In this document: positions 26,415 through 34,611 of the stretch, piece after piece | How positions within the stretch are numbered: the first letter of the stretch is position 1 | How the letters are laid out: each line of letters opens with the position of its first letter | Assembly (NCBI GenBank): GCA_035569495.1 | Contig: DATMMX010000011.1 | Location: forward strand, 62,001 to 126,000 | From: DASRDZ01 sp035569495 | GTDB lineage: Bacteria; Chloroflexota; Dormibacteria; Aeolococcales; Aeolococcaceae | Length of the DNA: 64,000 bases | Direction: 5' to 3' | Made by a program: the position numbers and the translations under genes | The notes under the pieces: model-generated | The model's input: only the letters and a program-made list of their open reading frames with translations | The model's database searches: none | Told to the model about the DNA's origin: nothing

Positions 26415-27519
26415 GCGCCTCGGCGTAGACGTCGAGCACCCTGTCGACGATGTGCGTCCAGTCGTAGCGCTGGGCATGGCGCCGCCCCGTCTCGGCCAGG
26501 CGCCGCCGCTCCGCCGCGTCGGCGAGGATGCGCTCCAGCGCAACCGTCCAGGCGGTGGGGTCGCCGGTGGGCACCAGCACGCCGGTGTCGCCGTTGGTCA
26601 CCACCTGCGAGAAGCCCTGGATCGCCGAGGCCAGCACCGGCACCCCGGAGGCCATCGCCTCCAGCAGCACGATGCCGAAGGACTCGCGGCCGATGGCGGG
26701 CGCGCAGAACACGTCCGCGGACGCGTAGCAGCGCGGCAGCATCGAGGAGGCGACGTGGCCCATGAAGAGCACGTCGGGAATCGCCTCGGACTCCACATAC
26801 TTCTCGTATCCCCAGCGGCCCGGCCCGTCGCCCACGACCACCAGCCGCACGTTGGGACGGCGGCGGCGCAGCTCGGCATAGGCTTCCAGCAGCGTCGGCA
26901 AACCCTTGCGCTGCTCCAGGCGCCCGACGAACAGCAGCGTGCTCCATCCCGGCGTGCGCAGCTCGGCGATCGGCTCGTGCTCCGGCGAGAAGCGCGCGGT
27001 GTCGATGCCGTTGGGCACGATGTGGTAGTCGGCGGCGAAGTAGCGCGACACGAAGTCGCGCGCCGGCGCGCTCACCGCGATGCAGGAGTGCAGCCGCTTG
27101 AAGTACCGCTTCAGAAACGGCCGCGCGTAGTAGTAGCCCAGGTTGCGCTTCGAATAGGCGTGGAAGGTGCCCACGTTGGCGCCGCGGTGGAAGCGCAGCG
27201 TGGTGATCGGCAGCGCCGGCGAGAGCGGCTCGTGGTAGTGCACCACGTCGAAGGCGTGCTCGTCGAGGATGCCGCGCACCCGCCGGGCCAGGTGGAACGA
27301 CAGGGCGATGCGCGCCACCGACCCGTTGCCCGGCACCGGCACGCTGCGGCCGATGCGGATGTACCCGGGGATGCCGTGGTCGTCGTCCAGCTCGGTCGAC
27401 GGCGCCATCACGAAGACGCGATGGTCCCGCGCGCGCAACTCGTCGGCGAGATGGCGGACGTGCTCGCTGACTCCGCCGGGATGCGAGAAGTCGTAGGGGG
27501 AGACCAGGCAGATGTTCAT
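26350..27519 (-). CDS. pimA: GT4 mannosyltransferase, PimA-like
   Basis: A 389-residue GT-B glycosyltransferase. The N-terminal domain begins MNICLVSPYDFSHPGGVSEH, close to mycobacterial PimA, with VPGNGSVARIALS. The C-terminal domain has FVGRLEQRKG and the donor motif ESFGIVLLEAMASG (Ex7E), and VPNGID in the hinge. PimA transfers mannose from GDP-mannose to the inositol of phosphatidylinositol at the cytoplasmic face of the membrane. The ATG overlaps the patA stop by 4 bp. A different GT4 specificity cannot be excluded from sequence, but the neighbours support PimA. Confidence 0.88.
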   Translation of the reverse strand: MNICLVSPYDFSHPGGVSEHVRHLADELRARDHRVFVMAPSTELDDDHGIPGYIRIGRSVPVPGNGSVARIALSFHLARRVRGILDEHAFDVVHYHEPLSPALPITTLRFHRGANVGTFHAYSKRNLGYYYARPFLKRYFKRLHSCIAVSAPARDFVSRYFAADYHIVPNGIDTARFSPEHEPIAELRTPGWSTLLFVGRLEQRKGLPTLLEAYAELRRRRPNVRLVVVGDGPGRWGYEKYVESEAIPDVLFMGHVASSMLPRCYASADVFCAPAIGRESFGIVLLEAMASGVPVLASAIQGFSQVVTNGDTGVLVPTGDPTAWTVALERILADAAERRRLAETGRRHAQRYDWTHIVDRVLDVYAEARDRAQHHMVAAGVHEQVPGLG

Positions 27520-28433
27520 GCGGGGGGTTGCGCGGTGGGCCAGATCGGGTCGAGGACGTGCCACTGCTCGGGGTGTTCGCGGATCACCTTCTCGAAGTGG
27601 CGGAGCACCTCCTCGGCGACGCGGCGGACCTCCTCCTGCCGCGGCGCGGCGGCATCGTAGGCGAACTCGGGATACACACGCGCGTCGACGCGGTGGCCGG
27701 CGCGGAAGAGCACGATCGGCACCAGCGCCGCGCCGGTGCGGATGCCCACCTCGACGACACCTGTGGGGATGCAGGCGGGGGCGCCGAAGAACTCCATGGG
27801 CTCGCCGTTGCCGGCGATGTCGCGGTCCATGGCCATGGCCACGCAGCCGTTGGCGCGCAGCACCTTGTAGACCTCGCGCAACGCGGAGGCGCCGAGCACG
27901 CGCGCCGTCTTGGCGTCGCCCTCGCGCATGCCGGCGAGGTCGATGGGGATGACCTGCACGCCCAGCGCGGCGCGCGCCTTGGTGATCCGGTCGAAGAGCT
28001 CCGGCGGGTTGAGCGCCTCGGCGAGCAGGGCCATGCGGCCCATGCGGTGGTTGTAAGCGGCGATGCCGTGCTCCCACGAGCCGAGGTGCAGCGACACCAC
28101 GATGGCCCCACGCCCGCGCGCCAGCACCTGCTCCAGGTTGTGGTAGTCGGTGATGTCGAGGCGGCCGAACATCATGCCCGACTTGTGGCGCATCTCCAGC
28201 ACGTCGATCCAGGCGCGCACCAGGTTGCGCACGTTGCTCCGCGTCACCTTCTCCAGCGACCTGGAGTCGGCGTCGGGGAGGACGTGGCGCAGGTTGTCGC
28301 GCAGGCCCTCGAAGCGCCGCGGCTGGCTGCGCGCCACCAGGTCGGCGGCGGCGTCACCGATGCGGTAGGCGAGCCGGTGCGGCACCACCCGCACCATCGC
28401 CTCGGCGGCGCGGAACGCGTAGTAGGGGAACAT
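27516..28433 (-). CDS. patA: Phosphatidylinositol mannoside acyltransferase (LpxL/PatA-like)
   Basis: A 305-residue membrane-associated acyltransferase of the lipid A acyltransferase superfamily. The catalytic HX4E motif is HLGSWEHG, and MAMDRDIAGNGEPMEFFG matches the second conserved block. In mycobacteria PatA adds palmitate to the mannose of PIM1 or PIM2. Its coupling to pimA and pgsA supports the same role. The ATG at 28433 gives the usual family length; there is no strong Shine-Dalgarno. The 92 bp separating it from ino1 contain no clear terminator, so read-through from ino1 is likely. Confidence 0.88.
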   Translation of the reverse strand: MFPYYAFRAAEAMVRVVPHRLAYRIGDAAADLVARSQPRRFEGLRDNLRHVLPDADSRSLEKVTRSNVRNLVRAWIDVLEMRHKSGMMFGRLDITDYHNLEQVLARGRGAIVVSLHLGSWEHGIAAYNHRMGRMALLAEALNPPELFDRITKARAALGVQVIPIDLAGMREGDAKTARVLGASALREVYKVLRANGCVAMAMDRDIAGNGEPMEFFGAPACIPTGVVEVGIRTGAALVPIVLFRAGHRVDARVYPEFAYDAAAPRQEEVRRVAEEVLRHFEKVIREHPEQWHVLDPIWPTAQPPA

Positions 28434-28525
28434 CGCGCCGCGGCCCCGCCGCTGCGGCGTGGTCGTGCGGGCCGGGAGGGTGGTGTCCCGGCCCGCCTCG
28501 ATCACCTGGCGTTCCCCTGGTCCGC

Positions 28526-29692
28526 TCAGCCCGCGGTGGGCGGAGCGGGAGCCGGCGCGGGCTCGGTGGGGAGGTGCTGCGCGGAGCGGCCGTTGCTGTT
28601 GGGGGCGGCTCCGTTGTTGCCGACGCCGGCGATGAACTCCTCGGTGAGCTGGCGCGCCACCGCGTCGGACACCTGTCGCGGCGGCGACTTCATGAAGTAG
28701 CTCGACGGACCTTCCAGTGAGCCGCTGATGCCGCGGTCGAGAGCCAGCTTGCAGCAGCGCACCGCGTCGATGACGATGCCCGCGCTGTTCGGCGAGTCGT
28801 GCACCTCGAGCTTCAGCTCGACGTTGAGCGGCACGTCGCCGAAGCTGGTGCCCTCCAGGCGGATGTAGGCCCACTTGCGGTCCTTCAGCCAGGGCACGTA
28901 GTCGGACGGGCCGATGTGCACGCTGTCCTTGGCGATCTCGTAGTCGAGCTGGGAGATGACGCTGTTGGTCTTGCTGATCTTCTTGCTCATCAGCCGCTCG
29001 CGCTCGAGCATGTTGAGGAAGTCGGTGTTGCCGCCGAAGTTGAGCTGGTAGGTGTTGTCCAGCTTGACGCCGCGCTCGCGGAAGAGGCGCGTCAGCACGC
29101 GGTGGATGATGGTGGCGCCCACCTGCGACTTGATGTCGTCGCCGACGATGGGCACGCCCGCCTGGATGAAGCGCTGCTGCCAGTACTGCTCACGGGCGAT
29201 GAACACCGGCATGCAGTTGACCATCGCGCAGCCCGCGGTGAGGATCTGCTCGGTGTACCACTTGGTGGCCTCCTCGCTGCCCACGGGCAGGTAGTTGACC
29301 ACCACGTCGGTGCCGGTGTCCTTGAGGATGTTGACGATGTCGACCGTCGACCCCGGGGCCTTGGTGATCACCTCGCTGAGGTACTTGCCCAGGCCGTCGT
29401 GGGTCATGCCGCGCTGCACCGGCACGTTGTGGTGCGGCACGTCGCTGAACTTGACGGTGTTGTTCTGGCCGCGGAAGACCGCCTCGGAGAGGTCGAGCCC
29501 GACCTTGTCCTTGTCGATGTCGAACGCCGCCGAGAACTCGATGTCGCGGATGTGGTAGCCGCCGAGGTCGACGTGCATCAGGCCGGGGACGAAGTCGTCG
29601 GGATCCGCTTCCTTGTAGTACTCGACGCCCTGGACGAAGGACGACGCGCAGTTGCCCACGCCGACGATCGCCACCCTTACCTTGTCGCTCAC
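28526..29692 (-). CDS. ino1: Inositol-3-phosphate synthase
   Basis: A 388-residue NAD-dependent isomerase converting glucose-6-phosphate to inositol-3-phosphate. The NAD loop is GVGNCASSFVQG. Central blocks KDTGTDVVVNYLPVGS, GDDIKSQVGATI and the catalytic region NFGGNTDFLNM match the short actinobacterial/archaeal form rather than the longer eukaryotic one. The last 30 residues are Pro/Ala-rich and probably disordered. It overlaps the ArsR gene by 4 bp, so the regulator and the first committed enzyme of inositol lipid synthesis are made together. Confidence 0.95.
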   Translation of the reverse strand: MSDKVRVAIVGVGNCASSFVQGVEYYKEADPDDFVPGLMHVDLGGYHIRDIEFSAAFDIDKDKVGLDLSEAVFRGQNNTVKFSDVPHHNVPVQRGMTHDGLGKYLSEVITKAPGSTVDIVNILKDTGTDVVVNYLPVGSEEATKWYTEQILTAGCAMVNCMPVFIAREQYWQQRFIQAGVPIVGDDIKSQVGATIIHRVLTRLFRERGVKLDNTYQLNFGGNTDFLNMLERERLMSKKISKTNSVISQLDYEIAKDSVHIGPSDYVPWLKDRKWAYIRLEGTSFGDVPLNVELKLEVHDSPNSAGIVIDAVRCCKLALDRGISGSLEGPSSYFMKSPPRQVSDAVARQLTEEFIAGVGNNGAAPNSNGRSAQHLPTEPAPAPAPPTAG

Positions 29693-30024
29693 TGTGCCAC
29701 CTCGCTGATCATGCTCTGTGTCTCCGCGGCCTCGCTCCCCGGGACGCCTCCGGCCACCAGCCGCACGAAGCTGCGCATGTGGGCCGCGATGGCGTCGCGG
29801 TCCAGCCGGCAGAACACCTCGCGACCGTTGCGTCGCGTGCGGATGACCTGGGCCCGGCGAAGGATGCGCAGGTGCCAGCTCATGCGCGGCTGGGACACCT
29901 TGCAGAACTCGGCCAGCTCGCTCACCCTGACCTCGGCCGCGGCGGCGAGCCGCTCGACGATCTTGAGGCGGGTGGGATTGGCGAGCCCTTCGAAGTGCAG
30001 GCTCAGGTCGGTGGCGGTGGGCAC
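29689..30024 (-). CDS. ArsR-family transcriptional regulator
   Basis: A 111-residue winged-helix repressor. LANPTRLKIVERLA, VRVSELAEFCKVSQPRMSWH (recognition helix) and LRRAQVIRTRRNGREVFCRL (wing) are characteristic. The metal-binding ELCVCDL motif of ArsR/SmtB is absent: the sequence at that place has only one Cys, so this is likely a non-metal or metabolite sensor. It precedes and overlaps ino1 and has a palindrome over its promoter, so autorepression together with control of inositol lipid synthesis is plausible. The start is a GTG with GGGGAG upstream. Confidence 0.9.
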   Translation of the reverse strand: MPTATDLSLHFEGLANPTRLKIVERLAAAAEVRVSELAEFCKVSQPRMSWHLRILRRAQVIRTRRNGREVFCRLDRDAIAAHMRSFVRLVAGGVPGSEAAETQSMISEVAQ

Positions 30025-30053
30025 CGTGGGACTCCCCGTGGCGAACGTATAAC

Positions 30054-30074
30054 GAATCCTTTGATAAAGGGTTC
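30054..30074. promoter_or_regulatory. Palindromic operator upstream of arsR-ino1
   Basis: GAATCCTTT, 3 nt, AAAGGGTTC: 9-bp arms with one mismatch, in an AT-rich patch unusual for this genome. On the minus strand it lies immediately upstream of GTTATACG, a likely -10 region, about 30 bp before the GTG of the ArsR gene. Size and symmetry fit an ArsR dimer site. Confidence 0.65.
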
Positions 30075-30112
30075 TTTATGGATCCTAGCCGACGGTCGCC
30101 GCGGGTTGCAAC

Positions 30113-30343
30113 TCAGCGGGGCTCGTCCACCTCGGCCGGCTGCGGCTCCCGCTCCCGGGCCAGCTCGGCCGCGTGGAGGGCGTCGGCCTCGGTGTCGCCG
30201 CCGGGGAGGACGGCCTGGATCAGGGCCAGGATCACCGCGGCGACGACGGCCACCACCGCGAAGCCGACGATGGCGATGAGCAGCAGGAGCAGGCCGTTGA
30301 CGCCGCTTCCGGCCGCGAGGACATGAGGCACGGGCACCGCCAT
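30113..30343 (-). CDS. Small single-helix membrane protein
   Basis: A 76-residue candidate with a long hydrophobic segment at about 15-46 (GLLLLLIAIVGFAVVAVVAA) and an acidic tail (GDTEADALHAAELAREREP). No family is recognised. The ATG starts 14 bp from the divergent gene at 30358, so the two promoters would overlap. Codon use is ordinary, but the case rests mainly on the plausible topology. Confidence 0.45.
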   Translation of the reverse strand: MAVPVPHVLAAGSGVNGLLLLLIAIVGFAVVAVVAAVILALIQAVLPGGDTEADALHAAELAREREPQPAEVDEPR

Positions 30344-30348
30344 ACGAT
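30343..30348 (+). promoter_or_regulatory. -10 element for the gene at 30358
   Basis: TACGAT, 9 nt before the ATG at 30358, without a Shine-Dalgarno. Confidence 0.45.
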
Positions 30349-30357
30349 GACACGACC

Positions 30358-30900
30358 ATGAGCGCCGACCGCCCTGCCGCCCTCCCGCCTGAGGCGCACC
30401 TGCTCAGCATGCGTCGCGGGCGGCTGATCTTCCGGGCGCGGCGTCCGGCGGCGCTGGTGGTGCCGCTGGCTCTGATCACCGAGGTGGCGGGCGTCCTCTT
30501 CGTCGTCAACGGCGCCACCATCGGCTGGTTCGTCATCGCCGCACCCATCGCGGCGCTGCTCTTCACCGGCGTCCTGCTCCGGCCCACCCTGGAGCTGACC
30601 CGCGACGGCCTGGTGCAGCGCCAGTACCCGTTCAGCGTGCTCAACCCATGGGAAGCGATTGACGGGTTTGGCATCACGCGCGCCGGCAACCGGGTGATCC
30701 TCGGCTACACGCTGGTCGAGGGCGCGCGCAAGCCGAAGCGCCAACCCGCCGCCGCGCTGCTCCGCGCCGCCCAGCGCCCCTACGACGGCGGCTACTTCGC
30801 CGACAGCATCGCCGCGCCGCCCGAGGTGTTGCTGGCCACCGTCGAGGCCTACCTGCGCGACCCCGCGCGGCGCGAGACGCTGCCCGCGGCGAAGCGCTGA
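30358..30900 (+). CDS. Membrane protein with PH-like domain
   Basis: A 180-residue protein. Two adjacent helices at about 33-52 (ALVVPLALITEVAGVLFVV) and 56-78 (GWFVIAAPIAALLFTGVLL) are followed by a soluble part starting LELTRDGLVQRQYPFSVLNPWEAI, which resembles the bacterial PH-like domains that follow a helical hairpin. I cannot name a family with confidence. The acyltransferase at 31032 follows on the same strand after 131 bp. Confidence 0.6.
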   Translation: MSADRPAALPPEAHLLSMRRGRLIFRARRPAALVVPLALITEVAGVLFVVNGATIGWFVIAAPIAALLFTGVLLRPTLELTRDGLVQRQYPFSVLNPWEAIDGFGITRAGNRVILGYTLVEGARKPKRQPAAALLRAAQRPYDGGYFADSIAAPPEVLLATVEAYLRDPARRETLPAAKR

Positions 30901-31031
30901 GAGTCCGCTCGGGAGAGCGCTGCTAGGATAGGGCCCGCGCCGGCGGCAATCGGCGCGGAAGGGGTCCGCAATCCTCCCTCGACGCATCGAGCGGCCCCTG
31001 TGCTTCCAGCGGCAACTTCGAGGACAGAGAC

Positions 31032-32276
31032 GTGGCTGAGGACGAGGCCATCGACGGCGCTGTCCTGATCCGCACCGGGCGCGGCGCCCGCAACGGTCGG
31101 GCGGTGACGCGTGTGCCCGTCGACGGCGCCGCCAACGGTCACGGCAACCCGGGCGCGGACGGCGGCGATCCGGTCGACGACGACCCCGACATCGGCATGG
31201 ACGACCCGGTCGACACGCGGCTGCTCCGCGAGCGCCTCTATCGATTGCACGACCTCGCAACCGACGAGCTGCAGCGCCGCCGCGCCGCCGCGGAGCTGGA
31301 GCCGGCGCAGTCGGCGCCGGTGCCGATCGACAGGCTCAGCTCGATCACCCGCGAGCTGCCGCGACTGGCGCGCATGGCCCCGCACGCCGCGGCCGAGGCG
31401 CTCAGCGCCGCGCGCAGCGAGGAGTTCCGTCACCTGCTCAGCGTCGCCCGCGCGTTTCTGTCGCGCCAGGCCGAATTGGCCTCGCGGCATAGCCGGGGGG
31501 ACACCGCCGCCGACGAGTTCGGCTTCGATCGCGAGTGGACCGAGTCGCTGATGCCGCTCTTCGAGTTCCTCTACCACCACTACTGGCGGGTGCGCACCAC
31601 CGGCATGGAGAACGTCCCCGGCGACGGGCGCGCGCTGCTGGTCTCCAACCACGCGGGCGTGCTGCCCTTCGACGGCGCGATGATCCGCACCGCGATCCTC
31701 ACCGAGCATCCCCAGCCGCGCCATGCGCGCGCGCTGATCATGGACGCGTTCTTCGGCGTGCCCTTCCTGTCCTGGTTCCTGCGCCGCACCGGCAACACCC
31801 TCGCCCACCCCGGCGACGCCGAGCGCCTGCTGGAGGAGGACGAGCTGGTGCTGGTCTTCCCCGAGGGCGTCAAGGGGACGGGCAAGCCGTTCAGCGAGCG
31901 CTACCGGCTGCGCCGCTTCGGTCGCGGCGGCTTCGCCCAGATCGCGCTGCGCACCGGCGCGCCGATCATCCCGGTGAGCGTTGTCGGCTCCGAGGAGCTG
32001 TACCCGATGCTCGCCGACGTCGCGCCGGTGGCGCGCATGATCGGCATGCCCTACTTCCCGATCACGCCGACGTTCCCGCTGCTCGGTCCGCTCGGGCTGG
32101 CGCCGCTGCCCAGCAGCTGGAGCATCGAGTTCCACCAGCCCATCCCGGTCCAGGCCTACGGCGCCGCGGCGGCGGAGGATCCCGGGATGGTGATGCGCCT
32201 CACCGACGAGGTCCGCGAGGTCATCCAGAACGGGCTGTACCGCGGGCTGGAGCGGCGCGGCTCGGTCTTCGCCTAG
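31032..32276 (+). CDS. 1-acyl-glycerol-phosphate acyltransferase-like (PlsC family)
   Basis: A 414-residue protein. The first 150 residues are acidic and Ala-rich and not conserved. The acyltransferase domain (about 185-400) has NHAGVLPFDGAMI in the place of the NHX4D motif (the Asp is two residues further than usual), FPEGVKGTGKPFSER as the phosphate-binding EGT-like block, and APIIPVSVVGSEE. It belongs to the PlsC branch found in actinobacteria with an NHxGxxPxD signature. It probably acylates a lipid at the membrane. The GTG start has a weak GAGGA about 9 nt upstream, and a TAGGAT box lies near 30924. Confidence 0.82.
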   Translation: MAEDEAIDGAVLIRTGRGARNGRAVTRVPVDGAANGHGNPGADGGDPVDDDPDIGMDDPVDTRLLRERLYRLHDLATDELQRRRAAAELEPAQSAPVPIDRLSSITRELPRLARMAPHAAAEALSAARSEEFRHLLSVARAFLSRQAELASRHSRGDTAADEFGFDREWTESLMPLFEFLYHHYWRVRTTGMENVPGDGRALLVSNHAGVLPFDGAMIRTAILTEHPQPRHARALIMDAFFGVPFLSWFLRRTGNTLAHPGDAERLLEEDELVLVFPEGVKGTGKPFSERYRLRRFGRGGFAQIALRTGAPIIPVSVVGSEELYPMLADVAPVARMIGMPYFPITPTFPLLGPLGLAPLPSSWSIEFHQPIPVQAYGAAAAEDPGMVMRLTDEVREVIQNGLYRGLERRGSVFA

Positions 32277-32328
32277 CGGCGCGAGGAGGAGCACGGCGCT
32301 CCTCCCCGCGCTGCGGGTCAGGTGGTGA

Positions 32329-33396
32329 TCAGCCGGCGCAACCGCTCGCGGAATTGCTCCACAGGGTTTGCACGGCGAAGGAGTGCCCGGCGGCGTCGGG
32401 ACCGATGTTGTGCGAGCCACCGGGGGTGCCGGGCGTGATCCAGGCGCACTTGTCGCCGTTCTCCTGGCCGCTGGAGTCACGCCACGCCGAGTTGGTGTAG
32501 TCGAGCGGGTCGGTCTCGGCCTCGCCGAACTCGTGGCCGGCGACGATCGAGTAGCCGTCGAAGAAGCCGTTGCCGTAGCTGTTGTCGCTGTTGACGAAGT
32601 TCTCACCGCAGAGGATGTTGCCGGTCGGCACGAACGGCATGTTGGTGTACGCGATCCAGCGACCGCTGCTGTCCTTGGCCTGCGAGTGGTAGGCGCAGTA
32701 GGTGGCGTCGGCGCCGTTGGTGAGCGCCTCCTTGGGCAGCATGATCATGTAGTTGGCGTTGGCGTTGTAGCCGAAGTGCTGCTCGGCGCGGACCGCCTCG
32801 GCGGCCATCAGGTTGGCCACGTCGGCCGACTGCCCGGGCACCAGGCACACCGTCGCGTCGACGCAGTTGTCGGGGACCAGCGGCGGCGGGGGCGGGCTGC
32901 TGGTGTCGACCCAGGTGCCACCGAACGCCGGCGGGTTGGTCGGGTGCGGGTTGCCGGACGGGCAGCTGGTCGCGCCCACCGCGACGCCCGAGCAGTACTG
33001 GGTGGTGGTGGCGTTCCACGCCGTCGCGGTGCTGCCCACGTACTTGAAGAAGTCGGTGATGTACGTCTGCGCCTGGCCGCTGGTGTAGACGTTGCCGGAG
33101 TTGGACACGTCGTCCCAGCCGACCGCCCACTGCTCGCCCCAGAAGATCAGGAACACGGTGGTCCCGCTCTGGATGGGAGCGCCGCCGGTCTGGTACTGGA
33201 GCTGCGACACGCCCGCGGGAGGCGCGGCGGCGCGCGCCTGGCGGGTCGCGTTGAGGGAGAGCATGAGGTGGGGTGTCACCGACGTGGTGCCGCTGGTCGA
33301 GCCCGCGGCGGTGCTCGCCGAGGGCACCAGCGCCGCGGTGAGGGGCAGCGCCAGCGCGAGCAGGCGCAGTCCTCTGGAGACAGGTCGCGAAATCAC
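32329..33396 (-). CDS. Secreted protein with HExxE motif (putative zincin-like)
   Basis: A 355-residue exported protein with a signal peptide of about 31 residues. The core is rich in Asn, Gly and Cys and carries VAGHEFGEAETDP at 285-297, an HExxExxxD pattern seen in secreted EXORDIUM-like and related proteins and suggestive of a metal site. It lacks the HExxH of true gluzincins, so protease activity is unproven. Cysteines at about 135/145, 179/184 and 234/263 may form disulfides. The GTG start follows GGAGG by 7 nt. It is convergent with the acyltransferase gene. Confidence 0.68.
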   Translation of the reverse strand: MISRPVSRGLRLLALALPLTAALVPSASTAAGSTSGTTSVTPHLMLSLNATRQARAAAPPAGVSQLQYQTGGAPIQSGTTVFLIFWGEQWAVGWDDVSNSGNVYTSGQAQTYITDFFKYVGSTATAWNATTTQYCSGVAVGATSCPSGNPHPTNPPAFGGTWVDTSSPPPPPLVPDNCVDATVCLVPGQSADVANLMAAEAVRAEQHFGYNANANYMIMLPKEALTNGADATYCAYHSQAKDSSGRWIAYTNMPFVPTGNILCGENFVNSDNSYGNGFFDGYSIVAGHEFGEAETDPLDYTNSAWRDSSGQENGDKCAWITPGTPGGSHNIGPDAAGHSFAVQTLWSNSASGCAG

Positions 33397-33454
33397 AGGT
33401 GGTCCTCCTTCCTTGGCAAGCCCTTCCGCCGCACTGGGCGCATCAGGTCACATG

Positions 33455-34498
33455 CTAGGGGGTCAGTACCACCTTGAGCGCGTCGCGCGCCTCGAATACC
33501 CGGTAGCCCTCGATGGCCTCGTCGAGCTTCATGCGGTGCGAGATGATCGCCGTGGGGTCGACGGCGCCCTGCCGGGTGAGGGTGAGCACGTCCTCCCAGC
33601 GCCCGACGATGTTGGCGGTACCGCACATCTTGATGTCGATGCCCTTGGTGAACACCAGCGACATGGGCAGCTCGAACTCCGGCTCGCTGTACACGCCGAT
33701 CACCGAGATGCGCCCGCCCGCGCGCACCACGTCGATCGCCTGCGACATCGCGGGCAGCGCGCCGACGCACTCCAGCACCACGTCCGCGCCGCGCCCGCCG
33801 GTGTGGTCCTGGACGAACGACGGCGGGTGCACGTTCCTGACGTTGACCGGCACCGCGCCGAAGGACTCGGCCATCTCCAGGCGCTGGTCGACGGAGTCGA
33901 GGGCGTAGACCACCGAGGGCTTGAAGGTGCGCGCCGCCTGGATGGCGAACAGCCCGACCGGCCCGCAGCCCTGCACGACGACCACGTCGCCCTCTTGGAT
34001 CTTGCCCTCCACCGCGGCGTCGTAGCCGGTGGTGAAGATGTCGCCGGCGAACAGCGCCTGCTCGTCGCTCATGTCGCCGTCGACGTGGTGCAGGCAGATG
34101 TCGGCGGCGGGGATGCGCACGTACTCGGCCTGGCCGCCGTTGACGTCGCCGAGGAAGGCGCCGTAGCCGAAGACGCGCTGGTCGGGACAGCGGTTGAACA
34201 GCCCGCGCCCGCAGAACCAGCAGTGGCCGCAGGGGATCATGAACGAGGCCAGGGCGCGGTCGCCCTCGTGGAAGTTCTTCACCTCCGAGCCCACCGCCTC
34301 GACGGTGCCGATGAACTCGTGGCCGAGGATGGAGCCGGGCATCATCCCGGGGATGCGTCCGTGCAGGACGTGCAGGTCGCTGCCGCAGATCGCCGTGGTG
34401 CTCACCTTGAGCAGCACGTCGGTGGGTTCCTGGAGCTCGGGCTTGGGCACGTCGTCGAGCTCGATCCGGCCGACGTCCTGGAACGTGACTGCGCGCAT
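33455..34498 (-). CDS. Zinc-dependent alcohol dehydrogenase (MDR family)
   Basis: A 347-residue medium-chain dehydrogenase. Catalytic zinc ligands are the Cys in TTAICGSDLHV and the HE pair in GSILGHEFIGTV. The structural-zinc lobe has CGHCWFCGRGLFNRC with the expected four cysteines. The Rossmann motif is GCGPVGLFAIQAA. Substrate is not predictable; secondary alcohol, threonine or polyol dehydrogenases share this pattern. The ATG at 34498 follows GGAGAGG at normal spacing, while the TTG 15 nt upstream coincides with that Shine-Dalgarno. It stands alone between the secreted protein and the potassium channel. Confidence 0.9.
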   Translation of the reverse strand: MRAVTFQDVGRIELDDVPKPELQEPTDVLLKVSTTAICGSDLHVLHGRIPGMMPGSILGHEFIGTVEAVGSEVKNFHEGDRALASFMIPCGHCWFCGRGLFNRCPDQRVFGYGAFLGDVNGGQAEYVRIPAADICLHHVDGDMSDEQALFAGDIFTTGYDAAVEGKIQEGDVVVVQGCGPVGLFAIQAARTFKPSVVYALDSVDQRLEMAESFGAVPVNVRNVHPPSFVQDHTGGRGADVVLECVGALPAMSQAIDVVRAGGRISVIGVYSEPEFELPMSLVFTKGIDIKMCGTANIVGRWEDVLTLTRQGAVDPTAIISHRMKLDEAIEGYRVFEARDALKVVLTP

Positions 34499-34611
34499 GG
34501 AAGACCTCTCCAACCCGGCCTGCCAGGAGCCACCGGCCGCCGGAAGTTGACACCGGCGTCGAACTTTACCCGCTGGCGGCGATGGGGCGCAGTGCGTCCG
34601 CCGTTCTCCCC

